Source: Bathymodiolus brooksi (taxonomy: Eukaryota; Mollusca; Bivalvia; Mytilida; Modiolidae). From it: a stretch of 64,000 bases of DNA. The notes beneath the pieces are model-generated. The model was not told the DNA's origin. It saw only the letters and a program-made list of their open reading frames with translations, and made no database searches. The stretch is taken from contig OY804579.1 in NCBI GenBank assembly GCA_963680875.1, positions 79,969,095-80,033,094 on the forward strand, written 5' to 3'. Both the position numbers and the translations under genes were made by a program. Shown piece by piece: positions 12,471 to 24,485 of this stretch. The first letter of the stretch is position 1. Each line of letters opens with the position of its first letter.

Positions 12471-13275
12471 AGTTATTCCCACCTCCTGAAGAAATCTAAT
12501 GTGTAGACACAGCTTAGAAAATGCTCGGTATAATTAGTCAGATCATATATTATAGACTTAACAACAGACAAAATTTCACCTAAAAGTAGAAACAAACATA
12601 AAATGTAATACGATACTTGTTGTACCAATAATTACCACGTGGTATGCTATCTTCACCAGCATGACTACAGAAACTATTCACTTTAAATATACCTTGATCG
12701 AGGCACCTGACGAGTGAACTATAAGTTCAGGCTTTGTTCAATAAGCATTAACAGTAAGGTAAATTCTAATGAATAAAAGATAAAGGACTTTTCTCATATT
12801 CGTGGTGATAATTCTACATTCTAAAGTCAGGTTGATCTGATTTTTATTTCTTTCATCTGTAGAGGTATGTCTACATTGTACGGTGGCTGATTAAGGTCAT
12901 GCGAGTGCGAGAAAACAAATTGTGCTGTCAGATAGATCTGCCTTTTATTTCGCACATGCGTGATGGATTTTTACCTTGTAATTCAGTTGGAGTTATTCTT
13001 TTTGTTTCTCATATTGATGGAGGAATGTCTGCATTGTACTGAATGGCTGTTAAAAAATAAAATAATATCCTAACAATGAACAGCTAACACAAACGTTTAT
13101 TTCAATGCGATATTCTCATTAAATGCATATTCCATTCGAATTTCTGCCACTCAGTAATTGTCTTTGGTAAAGAATCATTTCATGATTTTACAAATCATTT
13201 ATCGACTTTCAACTGCTGGTCATTTTCAATTAGAAAATATAAAAGGAGTAAACAAAATCCGTCAGGTGAAGTACA

Positions 13276-13439
13276 GACTATACAATTGTTAAATAAGAGG
13301 AAAATAAATGGTCCATGACTATACAATGGTTAAATAAGAGGAAAATAAATGGTCCATGACTATACAATGGTTAAATAAGAGGAAAATAAATGGTCCATGA
13401 CTATACAATGGCTAAATAAGAGGAAAATAAATGGTCCAT
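13276..13439. repeat. Minisatellite, 41-bp unit x 4
   Basis: Units start at 13276, 13317, 13358 and 13399 (GACTATACAATGG...). They are almost identical, with one substitution in the first and one in the fourth unit. Confidence 0.93.
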
Positions 13440-13734
13440 GTATTTTAAAGATAAGCTTATTTTATTTTAAAATATATGTGAAAAGATTGGTGTCATGTAC
13501 ACAGTTTTTCATATATATTCTATCAATATTGGATATGATAATTGAAACAATTGTGAAACAGGAATTGCCATGGTTTCTATGTGTCATTGTGCCACCATTC
13601 TTGTAATAGTTTAAGGTAAAATGCCAAAATAAATACCTACAAAATATCACAAAACAACACCAGGGAAACATAAAATCAAAAATCTCATGACAAAAGATTG
13701 AAAAGCACGACCACTATCAAAATAAACCCGTTGG

Positions 13735-15450
13735 AGTGAACACACCAGCATCCGTTGTGTAGTGAGTGAACACACCAGCATCCATTGTGTAGTAAGTGAA
13801 CACACCAGCATCCGTTGTGTAGTGAGTGAACACACCAGCATCTGTTGTGTAGTGAGTGAACACACCAGCATCCGTTGTGTAGTGAGTGAACACACCAGCA
13901 TCCGTTGTGTAGTGAGTGAACACACCAGCATCCGTTGTGTAGTGAGTGAACACACCAGCATCCGTTGTGTAGTGAGTGAACTTACCAGCATCCGTTGTGT
14001 AGTGAGTGAACACACCATCATCCGTTGTGTAGTGAGTGAACACACCAGCATCCGTTGTGTAGTAAGTGAGCACACCAGCATCCGTTGTGTAGTGAGTGAA
14101 CACACCAGCATCCGCTGTGTAGTGAGTGAACACACCAGCATCCGTTGTGTAGTGAGTGAACACACCAGCATCCGTTGTGTAGTGAGTGAGCACACCAGCA
14201 TCCGTTGTGTAGTGAGTGAACACACCAGCATCCGTTGTGTAGTGAGTGAACACACCAGCATCCGTTGTGTAGTGAGTGAACACACCAGCATCCGTTTTGT
14301 AGTGAGTGAACACACCAGCATCCGTTGTGTAGTGAGTGAACACACCAGCATCCGTTGTGTAGTGAGTGGACACACTAGTAACCGTTGTGTAGTGAGTGAA
14401 CACACCAGCAACCGTTGTGTAGTGAGTGAACACACCAGCATCCGTTGTGTAGTGAGTGAACACACCAGCATCCGTTGTGTAGTGAGTGAACACACCAGCA
14501 TCCATTGTGTAGTGAATGAACACACCAGCATCCGTTGTGTAGTGAGTGAACACACCAGCATCCGTTGTGTAGTGAGTGAACACACCAGCATCCGTAGTGT
14601 AGTGAGTGAACTTACCAGCATCCGTTGTGTAGTGAGTGAACACACCAGCATCCGTTGTGTAGTGAGTGAACACACCAGCATCCGTTGTGTAGTAAGTGAG
14701 CACACCAGCATCCGTTGTGTAGTGAGTGAACACACCAGCATCCGCTGTGTAGTGAGTGAACACACCAGCATCCGTTGTGTAGTGAGTGAACACACCAGCA
14801 TCCGTTGTGTAGTGAGTGAGCACACCAGCATCCGTTGTGTAGTGAGTGAACACACCAGCATCCGTTGTGTAGTGAGTGAACACACCAGCATCCGTTGTGT
14901 AGTGAGTGAACACACCAGCATCCGTTGTGTAGTGAGTGAACACACCAGCATCCGTTGTGTAGTGAGTGAACACACCAGCATCCGTTGTGTAGTGAGTGGA
15001 CACACTAGTAACCGTTGTGTAGTGAGTGAACACACCAGCAACCGTTGTGTAGTGAGTGAACACACCAGCATCCGTTGTGTAGTGAGTGAACACACCAGCA
15101 TCCGTTGTGTAGTGAGTGAACACACCAGCATCCATTGTGTAGTGAGTGAACACACCAGCATCCGTTGTGTAGTGAGTGAACACACCAGCATCGGTTGTGT
15201 AGTGAGTGGACACACCAGCATCCGTTGTGTAGTGAGTGGACACACTAGCAACCGTTGTGTAGTGAGTGAACACACCAGCATCCGTTGTGTAGTGAGTGAA
15301 CACACCAGCATCCGTTGTGTAGTGAGTGAACACACCAGCATCCGTTGTGTAGTGAGTGAACACACCAGCATCCGTTGTGTAGTGAGTGAACACACCAGCA
15401 TCCATTGTGTAGTGAGTGAACACACCAGCATCAGTTGTGTAGTGAGTGGG
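13735..15450. repeat. Satellite block D, 30-bp unit x about 57, with a 630-bp higher-order duplication
   Basis: The unit is CACACCAGCATCCGTTGTGT plus AGTGAGTGAA. Rare variants recur exactly 630 bp (21 units) apart: CTTACCAGCA at 13981 and 14611, the AGTAAGTGAG unit end at 14061 and 14691, TCCGCTGTGT at 14111 and 14741, CACACTAGTA at 14371 and 15001, TCCATTGTGT at 14501 and 15131. Because 30 is divisible by three and the unit lacks stops in several frames, about 600-residue open frames exist on both strands; these are not genes. Confidence 0.95.
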
Positions 15451-17760
15451 TACACTAGCAACCGTCGTGTTTGGAGTGAGCACTACACTAGCATCCGTTC
15501 CGTTGGGAGTGAGCACACCAGTACCCGTCGTGTAGGGAATGAGCACAACAACATCCATCGTGTAAGGAATGAGCTCAACAGCATCATCGTGTAGAGCGTG
15601 AGCACACTAGCATCCATCGTGTAAGACATGATTACACTAGCACCTGTCGTGTAGAGCGTGAGCACAATAGCATCCATCGTCTAAGAAATGAGTATACTAG
15701 CACATGTCGTGTAGAGCGTGAGCACAATAGCATCCATCGTGTAAGAAATGAGTACACTAGCACCTGTCGTGTAGAGCGTGAGCACAATAGCATCCATCGT
15801 GTAAGAAATGAGCATACTAGCACCTGTCGTGTAGAGCGTGAGCACAATAACATCCATCGTGTAAGAAATGAGTACACTAGCACCTGTCGTGTAGAGCGTG
15901 AGCACACTAGCATCCATCGTGTAAAAAATGAGTACACTAGCACCTGTCGTGTAGAGCGTGAGCACAATAGCATCCATCGTGTAAGAAATGAGCACACTAG
16001 CACCTGTCGTGTATAGCGTGAGCACACTAGCATCCATCGTGTAAGAAATGAGTACACTAGCACTTGTCGTGTAGAGCGTGAGCACAATAGCATCCATCGT
16101 GTAAGAAATGAGTATACTAGCACATGTCGTGTATAGCGTGAGCACACTAGCATCCATCGTGTAAGAAATGAGTACACTAGCACTTGTCGTGTAGAGCGTG
16201 AGCACAATAGCATCCATCGTGTAACAAATGAGTATACTAGCACCTGTCGTGTATAGCGTGAGCACACTAGCATCCATCGTGTAAGAAATGAGTACACTAG
16301 CACCTGTCGTGTAGAGCGTGAGCACAACAACATCCATCGTGTAAGGAATGAGCTCAACAGCATCATCGTGTAGAGCGTGAGCACAATAGCATCCATCGTG
16401 TAAGACATGATTACACTAGCACCTGTCGTGTAGAGCGTGAGCACACAAGCATCCATCGTCTAAGAAATGAGTACACTAGCACATGTCGTGTAGAGCGTGA
16501 GCACAATAGCATCCACCGTGTAAGAAATTAGTACACTAGCACCTGTCGTGTAGAGCGTGAGCACAATAGCATCCACCGTGTAAGAAATTAGTACACTAGC
16601 ACCTGTCGTGTAGAGCGTGAGCACAATAGCATCCATCGTCTAAGAAATGAGTACAGTAGCACCTGTCGTGTAGAGCGTGAGCACAATAGCATCCATCGTG
16701 TAAGAAATGAGCATACTAGCACCTGTCGTGTAGAGCGTGAGCACAATAACATCCATCGTGTAAGACATGAGTACACTAGCACATGTCGTGTAGAGCGTGA
16801 GCACAATATCATCCATCGTGTAAGAAATGAGTACACTAGCACCTGTCGTGTAGAGCGTGAGCACACTAGCATCCACCGTGTAAGAAATTAGTACACTAGC
16901 ACCTGTCGTGTAGAGCGTGAGCACAATAGCATCCATCGTGTAAGAAATGAGTACACTAGCACCTGTCGTGTAGAGCGTGAGCACACTCTAGCATACATCG
17001 TGTAAGAAATGAGTACACTAGCACATGTCGTGTAGAGCGTGAGCACAATAGCATCCATCGTGTAAGAAATGAGTACACTAGCACCTGTTGTGTAGAGCGT
17101 GAGCACACTCTAGCATCCATCGCGTAAGAAATGAGTACACTAGCACCTGTCGTGTAGAGCGTGAGCACACTAGCATCCACCGTGTAAGAAATTAGTACAC
17201 TAGCACCTGTCGTGTAGAGCGTGAGCACAATAGCATCCATCGTGTAAGAAATGAGTACACTAGCACCTGTCGTGTAGAGCGTGAGCACACTCTAGCATCC
17301 ATCGTGTAAGAAATGAGTACACTAGCACATGTCGTGTAGAGCGTGAGCACAATAGCATCCATCGTGTAAGAAATGAGTACACTAGCACCTGTCGTGTATA
17401 GCGTGAGCACACTAGCATCCATCGTGTAAGAAATGAGTACACTAGCACATGTCGTGTAGAGCGTGAGCACAATAGCATCCATCGTGTAAGAAATGAGTAC
17501 ACTAGCACCTGTCGTGTATAGCGTGAGCACACTAGCATCCATCGTGTAAGAAATGAGTACACTAGCACCTGTCGTGTATAGCGTGAGCACACTAGCACCC
17601 GTTGTGTAAGGAATTATCACATTATCACCCGTCGTGCAGGGAGTAAGCACATGAAAAATCATTCGTCGAGTAGGGAGTGAGTACACTAGCACCCGTTGTG
17701 CATAGAGTGATCACTAGCACCCGTCGTGGAGTGAGTACTCTATAACCCATCATGTAGAGT
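15451..17760. repeat. Satellite block E, 60-bp dimeric unit x about 33-35
   Basis: Each 60-bp unit is a dimer of two diverged 30-bp halves, GAGCACAATAGCATCCATCG... and GAGTACACTAGCACCTGTCG.... Both are related to the block D unit (ACACNAGCATCCNT/CGTGTAG). A variant cluster near 15542 (CACAACAACATCC, GGAATGAGCTCAACAGCATC) recurs at 16321, about 780 bp or 13 units later. Two-base insertions (ACACTCTAGC) shift later units. The right edge decays into single degenerate units. Confidence 0.93.
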
Positions 17761-17885
17761 GAGCATATTAAAAACCATCGTGTATCAATAAGACAGGCAC
17801 GTGACATCTTTTAGCACATTTAAAGGACAACACGAAATCCCAACAAAAAAGACAAACTGGGAGTAAGAATGGCAAGACAAGTTTG

Positions 17886-18070
17886 CAGATATCATGCAGT
17901 CATCAGAAGTCGTAAATCGAAGAAGGGTATACAATACAATGACCACATGAAAAAGGACAAAAAGATAAACAATGGGTGCACAAACACTACTCAGAAAACT
18001 AAAGATTTAATAACACGAACTCCACAAAAAAAAACCGGGGGGTTCTTCGAACTACGAAAGCCCAGAAGGA
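17886..18070 (+). mobile_element. hAT-derived repeat copy
   Basis: CATCAGAAGTCGTAAATCG, the CAATGACCACATGAAAAAGG segment and AACACGAACTCCAC match the family block at 27080-27310. Confidence 0.6.
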
Positions 18071-18105
18071 TCATTCGAGATTCGAAATTCAGTATCCTAA
18101 ATATT

Positions 18106-18170
18106 TAGATATTGAATTTCGAATCTCGAATTTCAGATATTGAAATTCGAGATTCGAAATTCAATATCTA
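18106..18170. repeat. Perfect 28-bp inverted repeat with 9-base loop
   Basis: The left arm 18106-18133 is the exact reverse complement of 18143-18170 (arms begin TAGATATTGAATTTCG). A third, partial arm at 18072-18095 repeats ATTCGAGATTCGAAATTC. The arms are themselves built from the self-complementary motif TTCGAATCTCGAA. It looks like a small foldback element. Confidence 0.9.
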
Positions 18171-18624
18171 AGACAACCAATCAAGAGTAAGCTTTTTAAT
18201 TTAAGAATTGTTTATGGCCAATGAAATGTCTTTTAACATAATTCCATACAGAACAAGAAACAAACAAAACCTTTTTATTATATGAAATAAGTTACCACTC
18301 GTAGTAATCTATTTATTTACTACTCCACCAATATCAACAAAACAGACAATCACCTCTTTTCTAATCTCAAGGAACACAATAAAGGAAACCACGACATATG
18401 ATTTTGGTTTGGGACAGGCACAAACATATGGCGGGGTTATCTAATAAGTATGCATATGACAATTATTCACAGTATATCCATTGAAAGTTCTACTTATCAC
18501 TAATTCCAAACAGAAAGAACTTCTTTTTTTGTCTATTATTATATTTTTTTCAATTTCATCCAAAATAAACATGTAGCAATTTCTAAAATAATATGTAGAA
18601 ATAAATAATAGAAATTATAATAGT

Positions 18625-18830
18625 AGAAATACCAAAGGTGTAATCAGAAGCCGTAAATCAAAGGACAGACAATACAATGTCCAAATGAAAAGGACAAACA
18701 ACGATCTGCAAAACATTACACAACTAAAGATCGAGCAGGTTCTCCGGAAGGATGGGTGGTTCCTGCTCCACATGTGGCACCCGTCGTGTTACTCTTGTTA
18801 CAAATCCGGTGATAAGACATGAATGAGGAA
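18625..18830 (+). mobile_element. hAT-derived repeat copy
   Basis: ACCAAAGGTGTAATCAGAAG, CAATGTCCAAATGAAAAGG, GGTTCCTGCTCCACATG and GGCACCCGTCGTGTTACTC occur in the same order as in the other copies. Confidence 0.65.
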
Positions 18831-19085
18831 AGTACCGGATTGTGATTACGACACTTGGAACATACATGTATCTGGGGTCATTTGTTACACAGATATTCCG
18901 TAACGGTTAACCAGGTCATGGTGGCGACCGTAAAACTTTCCAAGTAATGACTTCAACTTAACCACTAGGAACCCTTGGATCAGTAGCTTCCTTGATAGAA
19001 ACAATTTGAAAATAATAATTTCTTAATTTGATATAATATATCTGTATAAAAGATTCGATAAAGTCGGAATGCATCTCAATCAAAT

Positions 19086-19111
<26 letters not shown>
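19086..19111. repeat. Homopolymer, 26 C
   Basis: There is an uninterrupted run of 26 cytosines. A similar 19-C run lies at 25631-25649. Confidence 0.95.
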
Positions 19112-19116
<5 letters not shown>

Positions 19117-20268
19117 AAAACGTTTTGTCTTGAAGCAGAATTGTATTTGCTTGACAATGATAATTTATTTATTGGTATCAATGGACATGTATACCATTAG
19201 GTGCAGAGAGGATTGGTGATTGGTTCACTTTATGTTTATGTTCGTGAGGTTTTGAACTGAGGCGACAAAATAAAACAACAATACACGGAGCCAAAACAAT
19301 AAAAGACGGAGCCAAATTAATCATTATAGTAACGTGTCGTTGACAGAGACAGTATACTGTATGTAATGACTGTTCTAATATGGACAGTTGAAGATCGTCT
19401 CTTGATGTGCCAAACATATGATTCGCGTTTAAGATCCATGTCAAGGTTTATCAACAAGTATTGACATTTCAATGGTTGGTTCTTTGTGTGATTCCCTTGA
19501 TGAACTCGGGTCGTCTGAAGTTGCCAAAGATAAGACATTGCTTTTATTTCTAAGAAATATAACTTTTTTACTTCATTCATGTTTTTGTTGTTACTTTGAA
19601 AAGTTTAGATAAAGACTTTGACAAATCCCTATAGCCGAAATTAGGGACTTACCATTTAACTCTTATGAGGGGATTATGCTTTTCCCCCGAGCCAGAAATT
19701 ATTTTTCCATGCGAAACAAAAATCAGATTATTTTTTTCTACATGAAAAATCGGTATTATTTTTTTCATAATGAAATTTAAGTACGTCTTCTTAAATTTGG
19801 TTATCACGGTAAGTCTTTTCTTGTGGTCTTTGGACGTTCACATTCTTTCATGACGGGATCAGTTAATATCGAGACATTTGTTATGATAATGAGCTAGAAA
19901 TAAATAATAATGAGTAAGTAAATATGGAAAGCGATAGATAAATATGTAACAAAACGAATTATCTACATGACTCCGCTCTCACAAAGCGTTTTGTTGTGAA
20001 AATTACTGTTGAAAGGTGCGACAAAATCAAGGTCGCAGTTTCGCAAATTGTTGATAGGGTGAAATCCTTAGCTCTATGGTCCGCAAATATAAAAAAAAAA
20101 CAAAAAAAAACAAGGACCTAAAGAGCTACGGTTCCGCAGCTAGGTCAGAAGTTGATTCTGAACTTTGGTTATAAGATAAGATAAGATAAGTTTTATTTAT
20201 AGTCGACATATTTAAATAACAATACAACACAAGCCCTAGTGAGCTTTTGACCGACATGGTTATTCTAC

Positions 20269-20652
20269 ATGCAGGGTAACAGCTCAACAAATGAGTTGAC
20301 TATGACAAATAATATGAGTTTAAATAGGAATGATTTGAAATGTTATGCTTTTAATTATGTTGGGAGTTGTTACAAGCAAGGCTGTTCATATAGTCACACG
20401 GGTATCCACTGTGGCGCAGGTAATTCTGTCAAAGTATGTTATATTAAGCAGGGACATAGTCGAAATAGCTTTAACGCCACTGTTGCTAAACAAAGCAATA
20501 GAAATTATACCCCTTTTGGATTTACAGATGTGAGATTACCAGCTAGAAATCCTAGACCTAATTATACAAATTTTGGTTTTAGGCGACAGTACAATCGACC
20601 TCGAGCTACTACCACGTCTTTGGGACAAAGGCTTCACCCCAGTCTGCACTGA
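20269..20652 (+). pseudogene. Gag-like ORF of DIRS/Ngaro-type retrotransposon
   Basis: A 127-residue frame with a Cys/His cluster (CYAFNYVGSCYKQGCSYSH, then GIHCGAG) like the CCCH-type finger in gag of DIRS-group elements, then a basic Asn/Arg-rich tail. It lies directly upstream of the reverse transcriptase region, as expected for this order. The start is uncertain and the protein looks 5'-truncated. Assignment is by motif and context. Confidence 0.6.
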
Positions 20653-20679
20653 AAAATTAATAGGTCTGTTAAATGTTTA

Positions 20680-22640
20680 TTCAAAGAGAGATGATGCAGA
20701 AATCTTGATTTTTAAATGGTTTTCGTTTAAACTATATTGGTCCCCGTGTACATTTAGAATGCAAAAATTTCCTGTCTGCCCTTCAACATAGATATGAAAC
20801 TTTAGACAAATTACAACAAGAAGTTGAATTGGGACGTATGTTGGGCCCCTTTTCCAATTTGCCAATTTCAAACATAAGAATTTCTCCCATAGGTTTAGTT
20901 GCTAAACCAGATGGAGGTTGGAGGCTCATTACAAATTTGTCTGCCCCAGAAGGAAATAGTGTTAATTCATACATTGAAGAACAAATTTGCAAAGTCAAAT
21001 ATTCTTCTTTAGATCAAATTTTGGATAAGATTTACGATGCAGGTCATAGGGCAAAACTTGCAAAAATTGATATAAAAAGTGCCTTTCGACTCCTCATTGT
21101 GAATCTAGCTGACTTTGATCTGCTTGGTATAAAATTTTGTAATAGATACTATATAGACTGTTACAATAGATACTATATAGACTGTTACAATAGATACTAT
21201 ATAGACTGTTACAATAGTGGCGTGTTCAGTTTCTTGTAATAGATACTATATAGACAAATGTTTGCCAATGGGGTGTTCAGTTTCTTGTAATAGATACTAT
21301 ATAGACAAATGTTTGCCAAAGGGGTGTTCAGTTTCTTGTAATAGATACTATATAGACAAATGCTTGCCAATGGGGTGTTCAGTTTCTTGTAATAGATACT
21401 ATATAGACAAATGTTTGCCAATGGGGTGTTCAGTTTCTTGTAATAGATACTATATAGACAAATGTTTGCCAATGGGGTGTTCAGTTTCTTGTAATAGATA
21501 CTATATAGACAAATGTTTGCCAATGGGGTGTTCAGTTTCTTGTAATAGATACTATATAGACAAATGTTTGCCAATGGGGTGTTCAGTTTCTTGTAATTTA
21601 TTTGAAAAATTCTCGACTTTTTTACAATGGGTAGTTGAGGTGCGTTCGGGTTTGGATTCCTTAAATCATTACCTAGACGATTTTTTATTTATTGGAGGCG
21701 AACAAACGTCTGATTGTTCTGTACTGATGGAAACTTTTATGGGGCTTTGCAATGAATTGGGGGTACCACTAGCAAAAAATAAAACTGTCGGACCTACAAA
21801 CATTCTGCCATTTTTAGGGTACATTATAGACACTGAACTTATGATGGTATTAATTCCTTTTGAAAAAATAGAAAAATTGAGTAGATTGTTACAACTACTC
21901 TTGGTAAGGAAACAGATAAAGCGTAGTGAACTTGAGTCGATTGTAGGGTTAATGTCTTTTTGCTCAAGGGCTATTCCTTCGTCCCGGGCATTTCTCAGGA
22001 GGTTTTATGATCTTATCACCACAGTTAAAAAACCGTTTCATAGGATCAGGCTATTATCAGAGGTAAGGTCCGATTGAAGACTTTGGTTGTTATTTCTGGA
22101 AGAATTTAATGGGCAATGTTACTTTCCAGATAGGCTTTGGATTTCCAACGAAACACTCCAATTATATATACAGATGCTTCAAGTTCAGGCAACCCTGACT
22201 TATGTTGTGCAGCTTTTCACGATGGTAGATGGGCATAGAGTTTTTAGCCCTTTTCATGGCGAGAGAAAGCATTCATGAAAAACTTGTCTCTTCTTGAGTT
22301 AATTCCTATTGTTATGGCTTTGTATATTTGATTTGGGTTGAGGAGTTTGCACAGAAAAAGATTCTATTTCATGCTGACAATGCCGCATTGGTGTCAATTA
22401 TTAATAAAAGATCATCCAAAGATAAATTAATAATGAAGTTTATTCGACCCTTGGTATTGCTAACAATACGACATAATGTTCAAATTAAAGCTATGCACAT
22501 CGAGGGGGCTAAAAATAACATTGCTGATTCTCTCTCTCGGTTTCAGATGAACCGCTTCAGACGTTTAGCTCCATCAGCCGATCTTTACCCAGTTCCTATC
22601 CCACAGGAATTCTTGACCATTATTTTAGACCTGTGATTAA
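20680..22640 (+). pseudogene. Decayed reverse transcriptase-RNase H of DIRS/Ngaro-like element
   Basis: Fragments in three frames give the DIRS-group order: GRMLGPFSNLP and GLVAKPDGGWRLITNLSAP (fingers), AKIDIKSAFRLL (first catalytic Asp), a CLPMGCSVSC block, HYLDDFLFIGG (catalytic DD at about 21670), then RNase H pieces TDASS (about 22170), HADNAALVSIINKRSSK and ADSLSR. The fragments are separated by frameshifts and stops (near 21239, 22077 and 22278), so the element is dead. A 51-bp unit covering the CLPMGCSVS motif is amplified seven-fold inside the palm domain. Confidence 0.85.
21141..21594. repeat. Tandem expansion inside reverse transcriptase: 24-bp x 3, then 51-bp x 7
   Basis: The 24-mer AATAGATACTATATAGACTG+TTAC occurs at 21141, 21165 and 21189. 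The 51-mer beginning AATAGATACTATATAGACAA occurs at 21238, 21289, 21340, 21391, 21442, 21493 and 21544. Each 51-bp unit encodes 17 residues containing YYIDKCLPMGCSVSC, so the frame survives across the seven copies. The 24-mer shares the first 18 bases of the 51-mer. Confidence 0.95.
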
Positions 22641-23515
22641 TGGATTGATCGGTCAGTGTATTTCTCCTAATACTTTACAAATATATATGAGGGGGCTTAC
22701 TTGTCTAGACGACTTCAGATCACAGTTTAGTTTGGCTTATGTCTGGCCAGTTTCTGTCCAAGAATTGTGTAATTTCATCGCCCATTTAATTTTAGCAAAA
22801 TATTCACATTCTACCATCAAATCTTATTTATCGGGCATTAGTTTCTTTCAAAAGTTGAACGGATTTGAGGATACCACACAAAGTTTTATCGTCAAAAAGT
22901 TATTGGAGGGGATAAATCGTTCTAAGCCGAAAATTAAAGATGCTCGATTGCCGATAACAAGAGATATGTTGAAGGTCATTTTAGCTTCATTGCCCCTTGT
23001 TTGTAGGTCCATTTATGAAACAAATTTGTTCCAAGCCGCATTCTCAATTGCGATCCACGGACTGTTTAGAATTTGTGAATTGGTTGTGAATAATGGTGAC
23101 GTTCGTCATATTGTGAGTGTTTCCGATGTTACTATTGAGAGATGTCATCTAAGAATTCACTTACCGTCTTCAAAGACGGACCAATTAGGTATTGGATCAG
23201 TTATTATTTTAGATCAGCAACAAGATGAAAACATTTTCCCGTGTAATTTATTAAAAAATCTACCTCAAAGGTAGACCGTCTGTACAAGGTCCATTATTTT
23301 GTCATTTAGATGGTAAAAGCTTAACTCGCTACCAATTTGTAAGAGTTTTAAAGAAAGCTTTGAATCGGGCTGGTATAAGCGACAAAGGCTTTAGCTCTCA
23401 TTCATTTCGCATCGGCGCTGCAACAGGTCTTGCTATGGAAGGTGTTCCTGAGTCTCGGATAATGCAATTAGGTCGTTGGAAATCTAATGCATACAAGGGA
23501 TACATAAGGATATGA
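22633..23515 (+). pseudogene. Tyrosine recombinase of DIRS/Ngaro-like element, one frameshift
   Basis: The first frame (22633-23274) has an N-terminal SAM-like core-binding part (HSTIKSYLSGISFFQK) and the catalytic domain start GLFRICELV (box I Arg), then SSKTDQLGIG. After a frameshift near 23250, the rest reads FSSHSFRIGAATGLA (His-x-x-Arg), then LGRWKSNAYKGYIR (Trp and nucleophile Tyr), ending TGA at 23513-23515. All four conserved catalytic positions are visible. A tyrosine recombinase next to RT-RNase H defines the DIRS order of retrotransposons, which integrate without an integrase. Confidence 0.85.
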
Positions 23516-23640
23516 AACATATTTTTACTTCCGAAATACGAAAAGGTGAGTTTTTTTTTTCTCTTTATTTAATTTGTACTGAATTTTTAGCAATTTCATA
23601 GCAGCAAAAACTATATATTTAAGTACACTATTGTAGGGGT

Positions 23641-24211
23641 ATGGATCTGTGGGTCCTCATTGTGAAACACGCCTTCACCGAAGCTAGACAAAGACCCCGA
23701 GGAATTAATCTTGGGCTCGAAAGGTTGCACGCACATATCTGGTGGCAAGGAAAAGGCGGGATGCTTGCTAGTCAGCTACCAAGAAAAATAAGAATAATGT
23801 TGCAATTTGAAGATCCACCTTGTGATTTACGTAGGAGGTAATGATATTGGAAAGGAAAAAAATTGGAACAATTTGAAGCTTTTTCTCCGGACAATTCAAA
23901 GAAAACTTCCAAATACAATTATTGTCCGGTCGCAGATTTTACCCCGTAGGTCATATAGGTTTTCTACTAATAACAAGGCCATGGAAAAGTGTAGGTACCG
24001 TTTAAATAATTCGATTGCTAAGTTTGTTCTCGAAGAGATGGGGGGTAGATACATAAGGCATCCTGAATTATTCCGTAGTTGGTCCTTATTTGGGGATGAT
24101 GGCGTGCACTTAACTAGTTTCGGCAATAATTTGTTTCTTAATGACTTACAAGGTGGTCTTGAATGTTTCATATCGAATCCTGGGGGTTCCCATGTGTTTC
24201 CCTTATCTTAA
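23641..24211 (+). pseudogene. SGNH/GDSL-type hydrolase ORF of the retrotransposon, one frameshift
   Basis: Fragments read RPRGINLGLERLHAHIWWQG and GGMLASQ (23641-23841), then in another frame VIYVGGNDIGKE (block with G-x-N), IVRSQILPRRSYR and DDGVHLTSFGNN (catalytic Asp-x-x-His). The order matches the SGNH hydrolase ORF known from Ngaro-type retrotransposons. Its position just downstream of the tyrosine recombinase supports one element from about 20269 to 24211. The enzyme's role in such elements is not established. Confidence 0.75.
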
Positions 24212-24485
24212 TCTAGTGCCATAGGCATACATTGATGGTAGTTTGAGCTTCAAGAAATAACAATATAGTTTGATTTAAGTTTCTTAAATGTATGTAATGT
24301 TTGGATTTTCATCCTGTTATTTGAATTGTTTCATAGTATTTGGCCTACAGCAAAGCAGCATTCCGACCTCTATTTTTGACGGTTGACAGTGCATTCAAGC
24401 GATTTGCACGCACTGTCAAGTTGGCATAATTCGCTGCTTCATGAACTTACACAACATGTTAAGGGGGTTACGGTCTCATCGCCCG

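Larger units (their letters stand above)
9942..13275. other. Intergenic region with no host gene recognised
   Basis: After the gene 1 3' end there is AT-rich sequence, the 70-bp minisatellite (11262-11821), a 45-bp direct repeat (about 12104-12205, two copies) and a hAT-derived repeat (about 12203-12470). No coding similarity was recognised in 10260-11260 or 12470-13275. Confidence 0.6.
17760..20260. other. Intergenic, repeat remnants only
   Basis: This holds two hAT-derived repeat copies (17886-18070 and 18625-18830), the 18106-18170 hairpin and a 26-C homopolymer at 19086-19111. No coding sequence is recognised in 19115-20260. Confidence 0.6.

Noticed and set aside
13762..15594. Open frames of about 600 codons on both strands
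   Set aside because: They are produced by a 30-bp repeat without stops; both strands and several frames are open at once and there is no non-repeat coding sequence.
15632..17692. Series of 70-270-codon minus-strand frames
   Set aside because: These are by-products of the 60-bp satellite and shift with its two-base insertions.
13735..17760. Regular direct repeats resembling a CRISPR array
   Set aside because: Units are contiguous with no unique spacers, and the host is an animal genome.
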